Assembly: GCF_002095535.1 (NCBI RefSeq)
Contig: NZ_MLJI01000003.1
Location: forward strand, 310,001-374,000
Direction of reading: 5' to 3'
Source: Pantoea cypripedii
GTDB taxonomy: Bacteria > Pseudomonadota > Gammaproteobacteria > Enterobacterales > Enterobacteriaceae
DNA: 64,000 nt
Part shown: one piece after another, positions 6,800 to 16,583 of the stretch
Layout: each line of letters opens with the position of its first letter
How positions within the stretch are numbered: the first letter of the stretch is position 1
The notes under the pieces: generated by a model
Databases searched by the model: none
Seen by the model: the letters and a program-made list of their open reading frames with translations, nothing else
Told to the model about the DNA's origin: nothing
Made by a program: the position numbers and the translations under genes

Positions 6800-8212
6800 C
6801 TATGAATTATTGCTCTTTGTCATATTTTCGAACTGTGTTGTCAAATAACTGCTCGTGCTGTTGAGTGAGCTGAGCATCGTGTCCAAATGGGTAAATTGGG
6901 TTTTATAGCGGGCAATGGTGTTATCTATTTTCTGACTGGCTTTATTATATTGATCGGTCAACGAATTAAGTTTTTTACTGATACTATCCGTTGCCCCCTG
7001 GAGCGCCCCCTTGCTGCTCAGTATTGAAGTCATGCTGGTGGCCAGCACCGTCGCTATCCCGGTGGTTTTCCCATCTCCGGCAAAAATATCGCGGACAGCC
7101 TCCGGGGTGACGGAAAGTGCGCTACTAAGCTTGTCCTCATCCAGTTTGAGTTTACCGCTCACAGGGTCGGAAGTGATACCCGCCTGGGTCATGGTTTTGA
7201 ACGTGGTGGACCCGGAACTATTAGCCAGAATACTTTTTAATTGCGTCTGGATAATGCGCAGCGTTCCATCTCCCAGCAAAGCACCATTTTTACTGTCCTG
7301 ATCCTGACCCGAATCTACCGGTGTGTATTTGGTCAGATTTCCTATTGTGTCCTGTAGCGAGTTATACGATGTGACCCAATCAGAAATTGCGGTTTTTGCT
7401 TTGCCACTGTCACTGCTAACCGTGAGGGCCTGGTTGCCTGTTGTGACATCATTTAATTTAAGCGTGACACCTTCAACCGCATCCGTAATGACATTACTGC
7501 TATTTTCAATGCTGACGTTATTAATGCTGAGCAGCGCATTTTTCGCAGCGACATTTTGTGTCATCCCGTTACTATTGGCAGCGGCATCGTAACCAATAAA
7601 GCCCTGCAACGTATCATCACCCGTGACCGCAATGGACTTCACCGCATGTCCGATGCCGGTTTCGGTTGATGTTAACGACAGACGGTACTCTTTATCAGAG
7701 ACCCGAATCAGGCTGGCCGTGATACCCGCATTGGCCTTATTGATGGTATCGCGCAGTGCTGAAAGTGAGGTCTGGTCTTTGCTGAGGGTAATATTGTGCT
7801 CTTTGCCATCCTCCATGGAAATTTTTAGCGTCCGGCTATCCGCGTCACTGCCAACTGGCAATTTGGTGTCATTTTTTGCCGCGCTGGTGAGGGTCTGTGC
7901 CTGTGCGAGTTGCGTGATGCTGACGGTATATTTTCCCGGAATCGCTTTGCCGTCAGAATTGGCACTAAACGCTGTGGAGCTGCTGACTGTGTTGGTCTGG
8001 GTATAAAGCCCGGTTTCCTGCAACTTACTGTTCGCTGTCTGAAAACTCTGGATTGCTGTTTTCAGCGTTCCGTAAGCAGAAAGCTTGGCAGTCGCTGCTG
8101 ATTGCTGCTTTGAAATAGGGGTTAAAACCTGTTTCTCCGCAGTGGTTAGCTTGGTGAGAATCTCATCAAGTTTTAACCCCGAGCCGATACCTAACGTAGA
8201 AATCCCTACCAT
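6800..8212 (-). CDS. fliD: Flagellar hook-associated protein 2 (filament cap)
   Basis: FliD forms the cap at the filament tip under which flagellin subunits fold and insert. The 470-residue length fits the family (E. coli 468). The FliD_N start MVGISTLGIGSGLKLDEIL and a C-terminal helical region (KKLNSLTDQYNKASQKIDNT, ending with TQFENMTKS) are both present, with a variable, Ser/Thr-rich middle. It stands alone: no fliC, fliS, fliT or other flagellar gene is nearby, unlike the usual fliDST arrangement. An AGGAG ribosome binding site lies just before the ATG. A partial FlhDC/FliA-like -35 (AAACTTA at about 8285) was seen without a convincing -10. It may be a second copy of fliD or a displaced one. 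Confidence 0.92.
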   Translation of the reverse strand: MVGISTLGIGSGLKLDEILTKLTTAEKQVLTPISKQQSAATAKLSAYGTLKTAIQSFQTANSKLQETGLYTQTNTVSSSTAFSANSDGKAIPGKYTVSITQLAQAQTLTSAAKNDTKLPVGSDADSRTLKISMEDGKEHNITLSKDQTSLSALRDTINKANAGITASLIRVSDKEYRLSLTSTETGIGHAVKSIAVTGDDTLQGFIGYDAAANSNGMTQNVAAKNALLSINNVSIENSSNVITDAVEGVTLKLNDVTTGNQALTVSSDSGKAKTAISDWVTSYNSLQDTIGNLTKYTPVDSGQDQDSKNGALLGDGTLRIIQTQLKSILANSSGSTTFKTMTQAGITSDPVSGKLKLDEDKLSSALSVTPEAVRDIFAGDGKTTGIATVLATSMTSILSSKGALQGATDSISKKLNSLTDQYNKASQKIDNTIARYKTQFTHLDTMLSSLNSTSSYLTTQFENMTKSNNS

Positions 8213-8353
8213 TTTCTCCTCCTGTTAATATTTTATTACATTTACTGACTCAAAAATTACAACAAGATGGGATCTTATGATCGATAAACTTACGCAATCC
8301 TTACGTTATGGCGTGTTTTTCAGGGCATTTGTACTGATGGGTTGGTTCGGAGG

Positions 8354-8410
8354 TTAAAAAATAAGCAATAAGGAAAGGGCGACTGTAAAGCCGCACGCCT
8401 TTCCTTATTG
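8354..8410 (-). terminator. Rho-independent terminator of the penicillin-binding protein gene
   Basis: A 13-bp inverted repeat, CAATAAGGAAAGG at 8366 and its complement ending at 8410, is followed on the minus strand by a T-rich tract (complement of the A6 run near 8357). It lies directly after the stop codon of the gene at 8423. Confidence 0.85.
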
Positions 8411-8422
8411 TATTGACTTACT

Positions 8423-10153
8423 TCAGGAAGAAGTGGCGGGAGATTTCAGGTTAATTGCATCAGGTGGCACATTCATATGTTTAAGCACCGGCCCCATGAT
8501 CTTGCCAAAAATGGGAGCCGCGACAGAACCACCAAAGTGATCGCCAGCTGTAGGGTGGTTAACCATCACAACGAGTGCCACATCCGGATGGCTGGCAGGC
8601 GCAACACCTGCAGTGTAGTTGATGTAACCGCCATCATATTTGCCGTCGGTCCCCATTTTTTCCGCCGTACCGGTTTTCGTTGCGAGACGGTAGCCGGGTA
8701 CTGCTGCGCGTAATCCCGAGCCACCCGGTAAAACATCACTTTCCATCATATGTACGACGATTTGGCTAGTGGCCTGATTAGCGACCCGAACCCCCATCAC
8801 CGGCGGTGTCACTTTAGTAATTGAAAGCGGTCGATAAATGCCGAAGGAGCCAAGCGTTGCATACTCACGCGCAATTTGCAGTGGCGTGACCCGCAGGCCA
8901 TAACCAAAAGCGAATGTAGCACGTTCGATATCGGCCCAACGCTGGCGATGCAGGGGGAAGTAACCCACACTTTCACCCGTCAAACCTAACCCCGTCGGTT
9001 TACCCAGGCCAAACGCCTGATAGGTATCGACAATGGCCTGAGCAGGCATCGCCAGCGCAATATGAGAAGCCCCGGTGTCGCTCGATTTTTGCAGAATTCC
9101 TGTTATCGTCAGGCGCGGCCAATGTCCCACATCGCGTATCACATGGCCGTTTACCACGTAGGGAGAGGTATCGATAACCGAATCCGGGTTAATTAAATGC
9201 CGCTCCAGTCCCTCAAGAACCACCAATGGTTTGACCGTTGAGCCGGGTTCATAACTATCGTTGATAGCGGTGTTACGCATATCAGTGGGGGAGGCGCTCT
9301 CATAATTATTCGGGTTAAACGAGGGATAAGAGGCCATGGCCAGAATTTCCCCGGTATCGATTTTTATCAATACCGCCGCACCTGAATCGGCTTTATTCAA
9401 TAGCACGCCATCACGTAACGCGCTGTAGAGAGTGTATTGATCGAATTTATCGATGCTGAGTTGCACCGTTGGCGGTGACTGTGGAGGTTCGTAATCAATC
9501 ATTGAAATGATATGACCGTCACCATCCTGGCGATACTCCTCTTTACCCGGTTTTCCCTCAAGGACGGCGTTATAGCCTTTTTCCAGCCCATTCAGACCGG
9601 TATTATCGGCCCCGACGATACCTAAAAGCGGTGCTGCGGCTTCACTCATGGGATAAAAGCGGCTGTCATCGTCTACAGAGCTAATACCTTTAAGGTGCAG
9701 CTCAGTAATATCTTTGGCAATGCCCAGTTCGATTTTTCGTCCAAGGTAGAGGAAACGTTTGTCTGGATTATCGGTAATTTCCGCGCGTAATACTTCAGGA
9801 CTCAGATTAAGTGCGGTTGTCAGATAGCTCCACCTGGCACTGGTGAAGTCGGGGTTAGCTTCCAGTACGCGTTTGGGATCGGCAATGATGTCACGCGATG
9901 GCACGCTGAGGGCCAGCGCCTCGCCATCACGGTCAACCAGCGTGCCTCGATTGGTCGGCAGCGTCACGGTCCGTAACGAACGCTGATCGGCCTCATGTTC
10001 CAGCATCGGATGATTCAGCAACTGTAGATCAGCGATACGAGTCAGCAGCAATCCCAAACAACCGAGGACGCCAACACATATTAAGTTGTATCGATAACGA
10101 TTAAATGAGGATCGGGACGAATCCGTTCCCTGGTGCTTTTTTGGGGGAGGCAT
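8423..10153 (-). CDS. FtsI-like class B penicillin-binding protein (second PBP3-type transpeptidase)
   Basis: Septal-type peptidoglycan transpeptidase, 576 residues, anchored by one membrane segment at about 23-42, followed by the PBP dimer domain (RGTLVDRDG at 69) and the transpeptidase domain. Active-site motifs: Ser305-Thr-Val-Lys308, Ser357-Ser-Asp359 and Lys493-Thr-Gly495. E. coli FtsI has SSN at the second motif; here it is SSD, a form known from the elongation enzyme PBP2. The gene lies outside the dcw cell-division cluster, so it is a paralogue, comparable to the extra PBP3 (PBP3SAL) of Salmonella that works in acid. A GGAA ribosome binding site precedes the ATG and a strong terminator follows. 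A specialised, perhaps acid-stage, division role is inferred. Confidence 0.88.
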   Translation of the reverse strand: MPPPKKHQGTDSSRSSFNRYRYNLICVGVLGCLGLLLTRIADLQLLNHPMLEHEADQRSLRTVTLPTNRGTLVDRDGEALALSVPSRDIIADPKRVLEANPDFTSARWSYLTTALNLSPEVLRAEITDNPDKRFLYLGRKIELGIAKDITELHLKGISSVDDDSRFYPMSEAAAPLLGIVGADNTGLNGLEKGYNAVLEGKPGKEEYRQDGDGHIISMIDYEPPQSPPTVQLSIDKFDQYTLYSALRDGVLLNKADSGAAVLIKIDTGEILAMASYPSFNPNNYESASPTDMRNTAINDSYEPGSTVKPLVVLEGLERHLINPDSVIDTSPYVVNGHVIRDVGHWPRLTITGILQKSSDTGASHIALAMPAQAIVDTYQAFGLGKPTGLGLTGESVGYFPLHRQRWADIERATFAFGYGLRVTPLQIAREYATLGSFGIYRPLSITKVTPPVMGVRVANQATSQIVVHMMESDVLPGGSGLRAAVPGYRLATKTGTAEKMGTDGKYDGGYINYTAGVAPASHPDVALVVMVNHPTAGDHFGGSVAAPIFGKIMGPVLKHMNVPPDAINLKSPATSS

Positions 10154-10418
10154 ATTATTCCGCTATGATCATCTAAATTCCCCAATCACTTATAAATAAA
10201 TAATTTACCCGGCAACAGACAAACTATGTGTCAGTTCGTTAAGAATCTTAATCAGAATATATACCTATAACATCTATGTAGCATAGGGCGCATTACCTGA
10301 GCAGATTGAGGGTAAAACGGACGGTTTTTTTAACATAACATGATCCACGATTTAATGCGCACAATCATGATTATGTTAAATGAGATATTCGCACACACCC
10401 CGGACCACACCTCGCCCG

Positions 10419-10490
10419 TCGCGGCGTGATTTATCACGCGGGTTTTCCCTCATCATCGCTGGACGATGCGCGATAAATCGCGCCGCTACG
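10419..10490. repeat. Extragenic inverted repeat pair (REP/BIME-like)
   Basis: Two related units face each other: GCGGCGTGATTTATCACGC at about 10421-10439 and GCGCGATAAATCGCGCCGC at 10468-10486. Each is itself palindromic around (T)GATTTATC(A). The second unit recurs almost exactly at 23970 after malQ. This fills most of the 370-bp gap between the PBP and ureohydrolase genes; the rest (10154-10418) is AT-rich and shows no gene. Confidence 0.75.
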
Positions 10491-10523
10491 GCAAAACTCC
10501 ACCACCATTACCCTGCTCTTTTC

Positions 10524-11453
10524 TCAGATTTCACGTAGCGACGTCATTCTGGTGATCTGACTGATAATCCGCGTAATCAGTTGAGCCTGCTGACCTGAAG
10601 GATCAAGGTCTGGGTCGTAGATGGTTACAGTGATGCCACAACAGCGTGGATTTTCAAATAAGCGACGACCAATGTGAGTAAGACTTTGCGATGTCAGACC
10701 TGGTGAACCTGGGCTATCGACTGCCGAAATCTCTGACTGATCCAGCACATCCATATCAAGATGGATCCAATAACGCCAGCTTGGGAAGTCATTAAGACGA
10801 CGGTATATTCGTGTGATGATTTCGCTGTCACTCAGCTTTAAAGCGTCGAAAATTGTCATTCGTTCAATGTCGGTAGCAAAGATATCTGCCCAGACATAAC
10901 CCTCATCGAGAGATTCTCGTTCGCCCAGTTGAATCACGGCCCTATCCGGAACCAATGGCCCCTCAATGCCTGGCCATCTGGTTAGAATGGCTTCTCCTCT
11001 GCCAGTCACCAGAGCGAGATCCATTCCGGCAGCCGCCGCTGGTTTTTGAGCTTCCTTGCGGTTCCAGTTTCCGGGATGACGAAAATCGCTGTGACCATCA
11101 ATATGCACCAATGCCACTGGCCCGAGTTGTCGGCTGCCGACCAGCGCACCAGGAAGGATTGCGCAATCCCCACCAATAACTATCGGTTTTAAGCCACTGT
11201 TTTGAGCTGAACTCACCTCAGCGGCGAGCCGTATATTCAACTCGCGTAGCTTATGGCCGTTAAGGATGTCGGTTCCCGGTTCAGGAAATGGACTGTACTC
11301 GGGCGGTGACATTGTCACAATTTCATATCCAGCGAAGGCTTTCCCTAACCCGTGCGCCATTAACACGTCAGGTGCCTTAAAAGTCCCGGGGATATGATTC
11401 TCCCGCAGTGGATTCAGCCCTAAATTCGACGGAACCAGAATGATTTTTTTCAT
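10524..11453 (-). CDS. Ureohydrolase (arginase/agmatinase family) of unknown substrate
   Basis: A 309-residue member of the binuclear-manganese ureohydrolase superfamily. The metal-binding motifs are clear: GGDCAILPG (94-102), HIDGHSDF (117-124) and HLDMDVLD (231-238), followed by the family's SPG-x-G turn. These supply the expected His and Asp ligands. Substrate-specificity loops do not let me choose between arginase, agmatinase, formimidoylglutamase and guanidino-acid hydrolases. It is a lone gene downstream of hipBA in the same direction. Its promoter region (11454-11585) contains an inverted pair of GTGAC half-sites with the same geometry as the pair before hipB, suggesting control by the HipB protein. 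Confidence 0.85.
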   Translation of the reverse strand: MKKIILVPSNLGLNPLRENHIPGTFKAPDVLMAHGLGKAFAGYEIVTMSPPEYSPFPEPGTDILNGHKLRELNIRLAAEVSSAQNSGLKPIVIGGDCAILPGALVGSRQLGPVALVHIDGHSDFRHPGNWNRKEAQKPAAAAGMDLALVTGRGEAILTRWPGIEGPLVPDRAVIQLGERESLDEGYVWADIFATDIERMTIFDALKLSDSEIITRIYRRLNDFPSWRYWIHLDMDVLDQSEISAVDSPGSPGLTSQSLTHIGRRLFENPRCCGITVTIYDPDLDPSGQQAQLITRIISQITRMTSLREI

Positions 11454-11540
11454 CAGGGGCTGCTTCTGATTGTCAGATACCTTATTTATTCATAGCTTAT
11501 AATTCTCGATCCTTTTGCAATTAACACATTCCTTGTCTCC

Positions 11541-11586
11541 ATATGGTGACATATTTTCATTTTCACTTAAATTGTCACTATATGAC
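11541..11586. promoter_or_regulatory. HipB-type operator pair upstream of the ureohydrolase
   Basis: ATATGGTGACA at 11541-11551 faces TTGTCACTATATGA at 11572-11585. The GTGAC and GTCAC cores are 23 bp apart. The pair before hipB has the same cores 24 bp apart with the same TATA flanks, so one protein probably binds both regions. The right half abuts the hipA stop codon. Confidence 0.6.
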
Positions 11587-12821
11587 TACAATAAAGAATC
11601 CGTTTTACGCTTTTTAGGCCGCTTAACATCGGTGGTTAAAAAAAGGTTGTTGGTTGCCCCGCTTCGGCTCAAAGAATGACTGATGGAAGTATGCAACTCC
11701 GGGAAGTCAGCGAATAATGCCTGATTAGCCAGCTGATCGCTGATCACATCAGCAAATTGTTCCAGCACATGGGCGGGATTGATAATTTTCAGTTCTCGTC
11801 CGAATTTGATCAAACTGTCGCGGTCGGGGAACTGTTTGCTTTTATTCAACTTTAACGCCAGATCATTATCGTTGGTGGGATAGATCAGCGTATTTACCAC
11901 ATCATATAACGGAGAAAGTCGCGGCGACGCCTCACTTTCAGCCGGATAAACCAGCGAAAAGTTCTTCAGATGAGCATCGCCGTTGCCGACCATGCAGCTA
12001 AACAACACATAGCGCCAGTAAAGCTCAACCTGCGACTGATCGCGGGTAAACAGACTGACGATTTTCGCGCCAGTTTCATACGAGCCGCTGTATTTATGAT
12101 CGGACGATCTCCCCGATAGCACACAGAAATCCTCCATCGCCTGCCGCTTATCCCCAGCAATATCAAAACGTTCCATGATAAACAGTTCTTTATTGTCTGA
12201 AAGCCAGAAATTGGCGACAGGTAAACCACAGGCTTTTGCCAGCGACATACAGATGAATTCGTTCTCTGCGAGACGGGGATATTCTTCATCACCGGTTTTT
12301 GCGATCAGATTTGGATAAAGTACCGTGCCACGGCTTTCAGTGCTGATCATCACTTTAGGTTGCACACCGGAAATCGTAGTTTGCAGCAGGTATTTATTGA
12401 GCAGATATTGAAACGCACTCTCTTTGTGGTCCCATCTCAATAAATCTTCCAGTTTTTCCGGGGATGGCCGCGGTAAATCGATATCGCTGACATAAGATAG
12501 CGCGCCAATACCGGTATCCTGCTGCAGCGCGAGGAACAGCATTTCGGAGATATTACCCACATAACGGCGCAGGCGTTCGGCAATGTGATACCGCACATAG
12601 CCTTCAGGTATGTTCATCTCAAAGATATTAAACAACCGGCTGCTGTTATAACTCATACGGTTGTCCGGCAGCATGGTTAACGAGACACGCCGGCTGTGCG
12701 GCGAGGAATAGGTGAAGTTGTAACTGCCATGCTCATGCAGTAATTTGCCGGTGTATTCTCCCCCGTTGTAGACCTCAATCTGGCGTATTGGCTGGGCAAG
12801 CTGTTGCAGATCAGTCATCAT
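11586..12821 (-). CDS. hipA: HipA-type serine/threonine kinase toxin
   Basis: Toxin of a type II module. E. coli HipA phosphorylates glutamyl-tRNA synthetase GltX and halts growth; that target is assumed here, not shown. From the ATG at 12821 the protein has 411 residues (E. coli 440). Motifs: the ATP/peptide loop ISGVQPKV (about 150-157), the catalytic NGDAHLKNF (280-288) and the metal-binding PLYDVVN (304-310). The start lies inside the end of hipB: ATGATGACTGA contains two possible hipA ATGs and the hipB TGA, giving an overlap of 8-11 bp and probable translational coupling. The C-terminal tail is lysine-rich (KRPKKRK). Confidence 0.92.
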   Translation of the reverse strand: MMTDLQQLAQPIRQIEVYNGGEYTGKLLHEHGSYNFTYSSPHSRRVSLTMLPDNRMSYNSSRLFNIFEMNIPEGYVRYHIAERLRRYVGNISEMLFLALQQDTGIGALSYVSDIDLPRPSPEKLEDLLRWDHKESAFQYLLNKYLLQTTISGVQPKVMISTESRGTVLYPNLIAKTGDEEYPRLAENEFICMSLAKACGLPVANFWLSDNKELFIMERFDIAGDKRQAMEDFCVLSGRSSDHKYSGSYETGAKIVSLFTRDQSQVELYWRYVLFSCMVGNGDAHLKNFSLVYPAESEASPRLSPLYDVVNTLIYPTNDNDLALKLNKSKQFPDRDSLIKFGRELKIINPAHVLEQFADVISDQLANQALFADFPELHTSISHSLSRSGATNNLFLTTDVKRPKKRKTDSLL

Positions 12822-13062
12822 CGAACAACGCCCCCAGTTCATCCAGCTGCGGCAAGCCAGCAGTCTGAACCGTTAACATCAGGTCCATGGCCGTCAGATA
12901 GATGGTTAAGGCTTTCAGCGATCCGGTATAAACTCCGTTCTCAATTTCAGAGACCAGAGTACGGTGGATGCCTGCGCGTGATGCGGCAACCTGTTGTGTC
13001 CACCCCCGCGCTTTGCGTCGTTCACGACATGTTGTTCCAATCGTGTGCATTCCTGGCAACAT
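12811..13062 (-). CDS. hipB: HipB-type antitoxin and repressor (XRE helix-turn-helix)
   Basis: Small DNA-binding antitoxin that neutralises HipA and represses the operon. The start at 13062 (MLPGMHTIG) gives 83 residues and is preceded by a GGGGGG run that serves as ribosome binding site; the longer frame from 13128 would run through the operator. The XRE helix-turn-helix spans about residues 10-65 (RRKARGWTQQVAASRAGIHR, then LVSEIENG). It ends in DDD, overlapping the hipA start. Two inverted operator half-sites lie 23-70 bp upstream of its ATG. Confidence 0.9.
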   Translation of the reverse strand: MLPGMHTIGTTCRERRKARGWTQQVAASRAGIHRTLVSEIENGVYTGSLKALTIYLTAMDLMLTVQTAGLPQLDELGALFDDD

Positions 13063-13084
13063 AGATCCCCCCTGCATGATGTAG

Positions 13085-13132
13085 ATATATAGTGACAAAG
13101 TCGCATATAAATGCTTTTTTGTCACCATATAG
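13085..13132. promoter_or_regulatory. hipBA operator pair
   Basis: ATATATAGTGACAAA (13085-13099) and TTTTGTCACCATATAG (13117-13132) form an inverted repeat, with GTGAC and GTCAC cores 24 bp apart. This lies immediately before hipB, as expected for autorepression. A sister pair sits upstream of the ureohydrolase gene. Confidence 0.7.
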
Positions 13133-13167
13133 CTACTATTATCGCAGAAGCATCATTTCGCCGGGAA

Positions 13168-14304
13168 TTAGTGATCAAGATACAGATAATGCATCCAACT
13201 GGTCATGCGTAGCAGCACTTTACGCATCACCGAAACATGCGAAAAGTGATCCGAGTAAACAGCAACCTGGGCAAATATGCCATCTGGCAAGGCATCAACA
13301 TCAGCATTAGGTATCAGTTCAATCACTGCCAGCACCCCATCACTGCCGGGCGTGATGGTGAGCGATTGCAGCGAACCCTGCGCCTGATAGGTGCCTCCCG
13401 GCACAACAGGAAGAATAGTGGTTAATTTTCCCGGAAAAACCTGGCCGGGAAGCGCGGTGAAGACCACTTCAGCTTCATCACCTGCTTTCAGTCGCAGCAG
13501 AGAGTTTTGTCTGAACTGAGCAATAATCTGGCGTTTTTGATCCGGTATGAAAATCATCACCGGGCGCAACGGCAAGGCGGCGGCATAGGTTCCGGGCCGG
13601 ATAAGCACCTGCGTGGCATAACCATCACTTGGGGCACGAACGATGGTTTGATCTAAATTATATCGGGCCTCAGTCAGCTGAGCTCGGAGGCTGACAATTT
13701 GTGATTGTTCCCCATTAACCTGGCTATCCAGCTGGCTCTTAATTTGTGCCTGTTCAGCCAGGGAACTTTTTACCAGGGCATCCTGTGCCAGAAAGTTTTG
13801 TCTGGCATTATCAATATCCCTTTCGGAAAACGGATTTACTTTTGCCCTGCTCCCCGCAAGATAGCGTTGATAATCCTCGTATAACCGGTCTCGCTCCGCA
13901 CTGACATGTTGCGTATTGGCGATGGCTTCATCCAGCTGCCCTTTCAAGCTTTGGGTATTGTGAATCGCCGTGGTCAGATCCGCCTGTAATCTATCTACCC
14001 GCGCCTGGTAGCGGGTGTTATCAAGGCGAAATAACATCTCACCTTTCTTAATTAACGTATTTTGTTTATTAGTCACTTCACTAACGACCCCGGTAACCTG
14101 GGGAGTGATTGGAATAGCAACAACGGCTTTTTGCGCCAGCGCGGTATAAGGGTGGTTATAATTCATTAACAATATCAGGGCGCCGACGATAAAAACCCCA
14201 CCCAACGCAGCAGTGGGGACGGTCCATTTGTTTACCGGTATTTTAAAGATTTTAAAAATAGACCATGCGATGGCAACATAGGTCAGAATAATTAGCAAAT
14301 CCAT
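13168..14304 (-). CDS. yibH: HlyD-family membrane fusion protein YibH
   Basis: Periplasmic adaptor of the EmrA/HlyD type, anchored by N-terminal hydrophobic segments (residues 1-17 and about 30-47). Its 378 residues equal E. coli YibH. It matches YibH along the whole length, including the end [22 protein letters not shown] biotinyl-lipoyl-like segment (about 65-95), a coiled-coil hairpin (100-215) and a beta-barrel follow in order. yibI lies 4 bp upstream in the same operon. No inner-membrane pump or outer-membrane channel is adjacent, as in E. coli; substrate unknown. Confidence 0.93.
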   Translation of the reverse strand: MDLLIILTYVAIAWSIFKIFKIPVNKWTVPTAALGGVFIVGALILLMNYNHPYTALAQKAVVAIPITPQVTGVVSEVTNKQNTLIKKGEMLFRLDNTRYQARVDRLQADLTTAIHNTQSLKGQLDEAIANTQHVSAERDRLYEDYQRYLAGSRAKVNPFSERDIDNARQNFLAQDALVKSSLAEQAQIKSQLDSQVNGEQSQIVSLRAQLTEARYNLDQTIVRAPSDGYATQVLIRPGTYAAALPLRPVMIFIPDQKRQIIAQFRQNSLLRLKAGDEAEVVFTALPGQVFPGKLTTILPVVPGGTYQAQGSLQSLTITPGSDGVLAVIELIPNADVDALPDGIFAQVAVYSDHFSHVSVMRKVLLRMTSWMHYLYLDH

Positions 14305-14308
14305 AGAT

Positions 14309-14632
14309 TTACTCCGAAGGCGGCTGGTTGGTTATACCTTGTTTTCTTTCCAGTTCCGTCACGCGCAGTTTAAGCAACTCCAGACTTTCATTGGTGCTTT
14401 GCATTCCCCATCCACGTTCTGGTCGATATAACGTGGCCCAGATCCATAAAAAGGGCCAGATAACATGTAGTGTGAACAAACTCACCCAACCGGCAACATG
14501 GATAGCGTCAGCATGCGGATGGTTACGTGATTTAGCAATAAGATAAGGAATATCATGGAGAATGATAATCCCGTAAAAAATAATAAGAAATACAAAGACG
14601 AGAACGCCCAGCGCGAAGTAGTTTAGAAACAT
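14309..14632 (-). CDS. yibI: Inner membrane protein YibI (DUF3302)
   Basis: A 107-residue protein with two membrane segments (about 5-27 and 46-66) and a C-terminal helical tail ([14 protein letters not shown]) likely to be coiled-coil. It matches E. coli YibI (DUF3302) and precedes yibH by 4 bp, the same gene pair as in E. coli. It probably assists the YibH efflux adaptor, but no function is proven. Confidence 0.9.
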   Translation of the reverse strand: MFLNYFALGVLVFVFLIIFYGIIILHDIPYLIAKSRNHPHADAIHVAGWVSLFTLHVIWPFLWIWATLYRPERGWGMQSTNESLELLKLRVTELERKQGITNQPPSE

Positions 14633-14918
14633 ATCCGCCTCGTTAGCAAACCAGCTTGCTGATAAATATAGACGTTGTAAATAACTGAAGAAAGTATAGC
14701 AATAAAAAATTATTGCATGTCAGTAATGTCTGGTACTACCACTGCCACCTGCCTTCCCTGTCAGTATTTTAAGCCAAGCGGCAATTTACCCTGATAATAA
14801 TTATTTCTGTGACGAACTTTCAGATTGTCATTTTTCATAAGAATCAGATAAGGTGATTTTTCTATAATCAGTGTGGCCTCCCGGCTCCTTTAAACACATG
14901 CTGATGAGCTGAGTCATA

Positions 14919-16583
14919 ATGGAAAAGAATGACAAGACTACCCCTGTCAATAAAATTAAACGCTGGTCGCCGGTGTGGTTTTTTCCATTTCTCACCCTGG
15001 TGATCGGTGTCTGGATTATCTTCTATCACTTCAGCCATCAGGGACCGGAAATCACCCTGATTACCGAAAATGCCGAAGGGATCGAGGCCGGAAAAACGGA
15101 GATTAAAAGCCGCAGTATCACTGTTGGTAAGGTCGAAAGTACCGTTTTATCGGATGATCTTCAGCATGTCGAAATTAAAGCGCGCCTGCAGGAGGGGATG
15201 GAGACATTGCTGCATGGCGACAGCCTTTTCTGGGTGGTAAAACCGCAGGTGGGTTTCCAGGGCGTTAGCGGGCTGGGTACCTTGCTTTCAGGCGCTTATA
15301 TCGAATTACAACCCGGTTCTGCGGGCAAAGAACCCCCGAGCTATGTTCTGGGCGACACCCCTCCGCCCGCAGCCGCCAACGCGCCCGGTATCAGAGTGAC
15401 CCTTTTCAGCGAGAAAGCCGGCCAGCTGAGGGCGGGAGACCCGGTGTTATTCAGGCGTTACCCTGTGGGTACGGTGGAGAGCAACCATTTCGATACGGAT
15501 AAGCGCATGATGTCCTATCAGCTGTTTATCTCTGCCCCTTTTGATCGACTGGTCACGACGAATGTGCGTTTCTGGAAGGACAGCGGCATTGCCATCGATA
15601 TGTCAGCTGCCGGGATGCGGGTAGAGATGAGTTCCCTCACCACGTTACTCAGCGGTGGCGTCAGTTTTGATGTCCCCGACGGCTTGCCCTATGGCAACCC
15701 GGCAAAGAATAAGGCGGAATACCCGCTTTTTAATGACCAACACAGTATTCAGGATTCGCTTTATACCGAGCACGTGGATTATCTGTTGTTTTTTAACAGT
15801 TCGGTGCGCGGGCTGGAAGCGGGTGCGCCTGTTGAATTCCGTGGGTTGCGCGTTGGTACGGTCGCACAGGTGCCGTTCTTTTTACCTGGCGTGGTGCAGG
15901 ATCTGCAACGTAATTATCGCCCTCCCTTGCTGATCCACATTGAACCCGAACGCTTTGTCCGCAGCATGGGAAGCAATTTCAATCTGCAACAACGACTTCA
16001 GGAAGCGAAAAAGAACGGTCTGCGTGCCACGCTGAAAACCGGCAGCCTGATTTCTGGCTCGCTGTATGTTGACCTGGATTTCTATCCTAATGCGGAGCCG
16101 TATACCGGTCACACTTCCCTTGCTGGCTACGAAATTATTCCAACCATGGACAGCGGCCTGGGTCAGATCCAGCAAAAACTGGTGGCGGTGCTCGATAAAC
16201 TCAACACCTTGCCGCTTAACCCCTTACTGACACAGGCGACGGATACCTTTAAAGCCAGCCAGCTCACCTTACGTGAGTCGCAAACGGCGCTGAATAATCT
16301 CAACCTGTTTATGGGCAGCCGGGCGATGAAATCCTTACCAGAACAAACACAACAAACGTTACGGGAACTGAGACGCAATATGCGCAGTCTGCAACCCGGC
16401 TCTCCGGCTTACGAAAAAATGGTGGCAAACATGCAACGTCTTGATCAGGTCCTGCGGGAGTTACAGCCGGTATTGAAGACCATCAACAACAAGAGCAATG
16501 CCCTGGTTATCGCTCCTGCCGTTGCTCAGGATCCGCAACCGAAAGCGATGCAGTCAGACATACCCCATCATGCGCAGCATTGA
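14919..16583 (+). CDS. pqiB: MCE-domain intermembrane lipid transport protein PqiB, without pqiA or pqiC
   Basis: PqiB is anchored in the inner membrane (segment at about 19-40) and stacks three MCE domains and a helical needle across the periplasm for phospholipid transport. The 554 residues match E. coli PqiB (546) end to end: [14 protein letters not shown] start, [17 protein letters not shown] and [16 protein letters not shown] in the MCE repeats, and a C-terminal coiled region ([19 protein letters not shown]). The usual partners pqiA and pqiC are not here; upstream is the divergent yibI and downstream the convergent malT, whose stop codon lies 30 bp inside this gene. It may be a second copy or may work with PqiA/PqiC encoded elsewhere. 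Confidence 0.92.
   Translation: MEKNDKTTPVNKIKRWSPVWFFPFLTLVIGVWIIFYHFSHQGPEITLITENAEGIEAGKTEIKSRSITVGKVESTVLSDDLQHVEIKARLQEGMETLLHGDSLFWVVKPQVGFQGVSGLGTLLSGAYIELQPGSAGKEPPSYVLGDTPPPAAANAPGIRVTLFSEKAGQLRAGDPVLFRRYPVGTVESNHFDTDKRMMSYQLFISAPFDRLVTTNVRFWKDSGIAIDMSAAGMRVEMSSLTTLLSGGVSFDVPDGLPYGNPAKNKAEYPLFNDQHSIQDSLYTEHVDYLLFFNSSVRGLEAGAPVEFRGLRVGTVAQVPFFLPGVVQDLQRNYRPPLLIHIEPERFVRSMGSNFNLQQRLQEAKKNGLRATLKTGSLISGSLYVDLDFYPNAEPYTGHTSLAGYEIIPTMDSGLGQIQQKLVAVLDKLNTLPLNPLLTQATDTFKASQLTLRESQTALNNLNLFMGSRAMKSLPEQTQQTLRELRRNMRSLQPGSPAYEKMVANMQRLDQVLRELQPVLKTINNKSNALVIAPAVAQDPQPKAMQSDIPHHAQH

Noticed and set aside
7011..8006. Plus-strand frames opposite fliD
   Set aside because: Hydrophobic translations arise from the antisense of Ser/Thr-rich fliD codons; no ribosome binding sites.
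8280..8300. FliA (sigma-28) promoter before fliD
   Set aside because: AAACTTA resembles the -35 complement, but the expected -10 at the right distance is absent.
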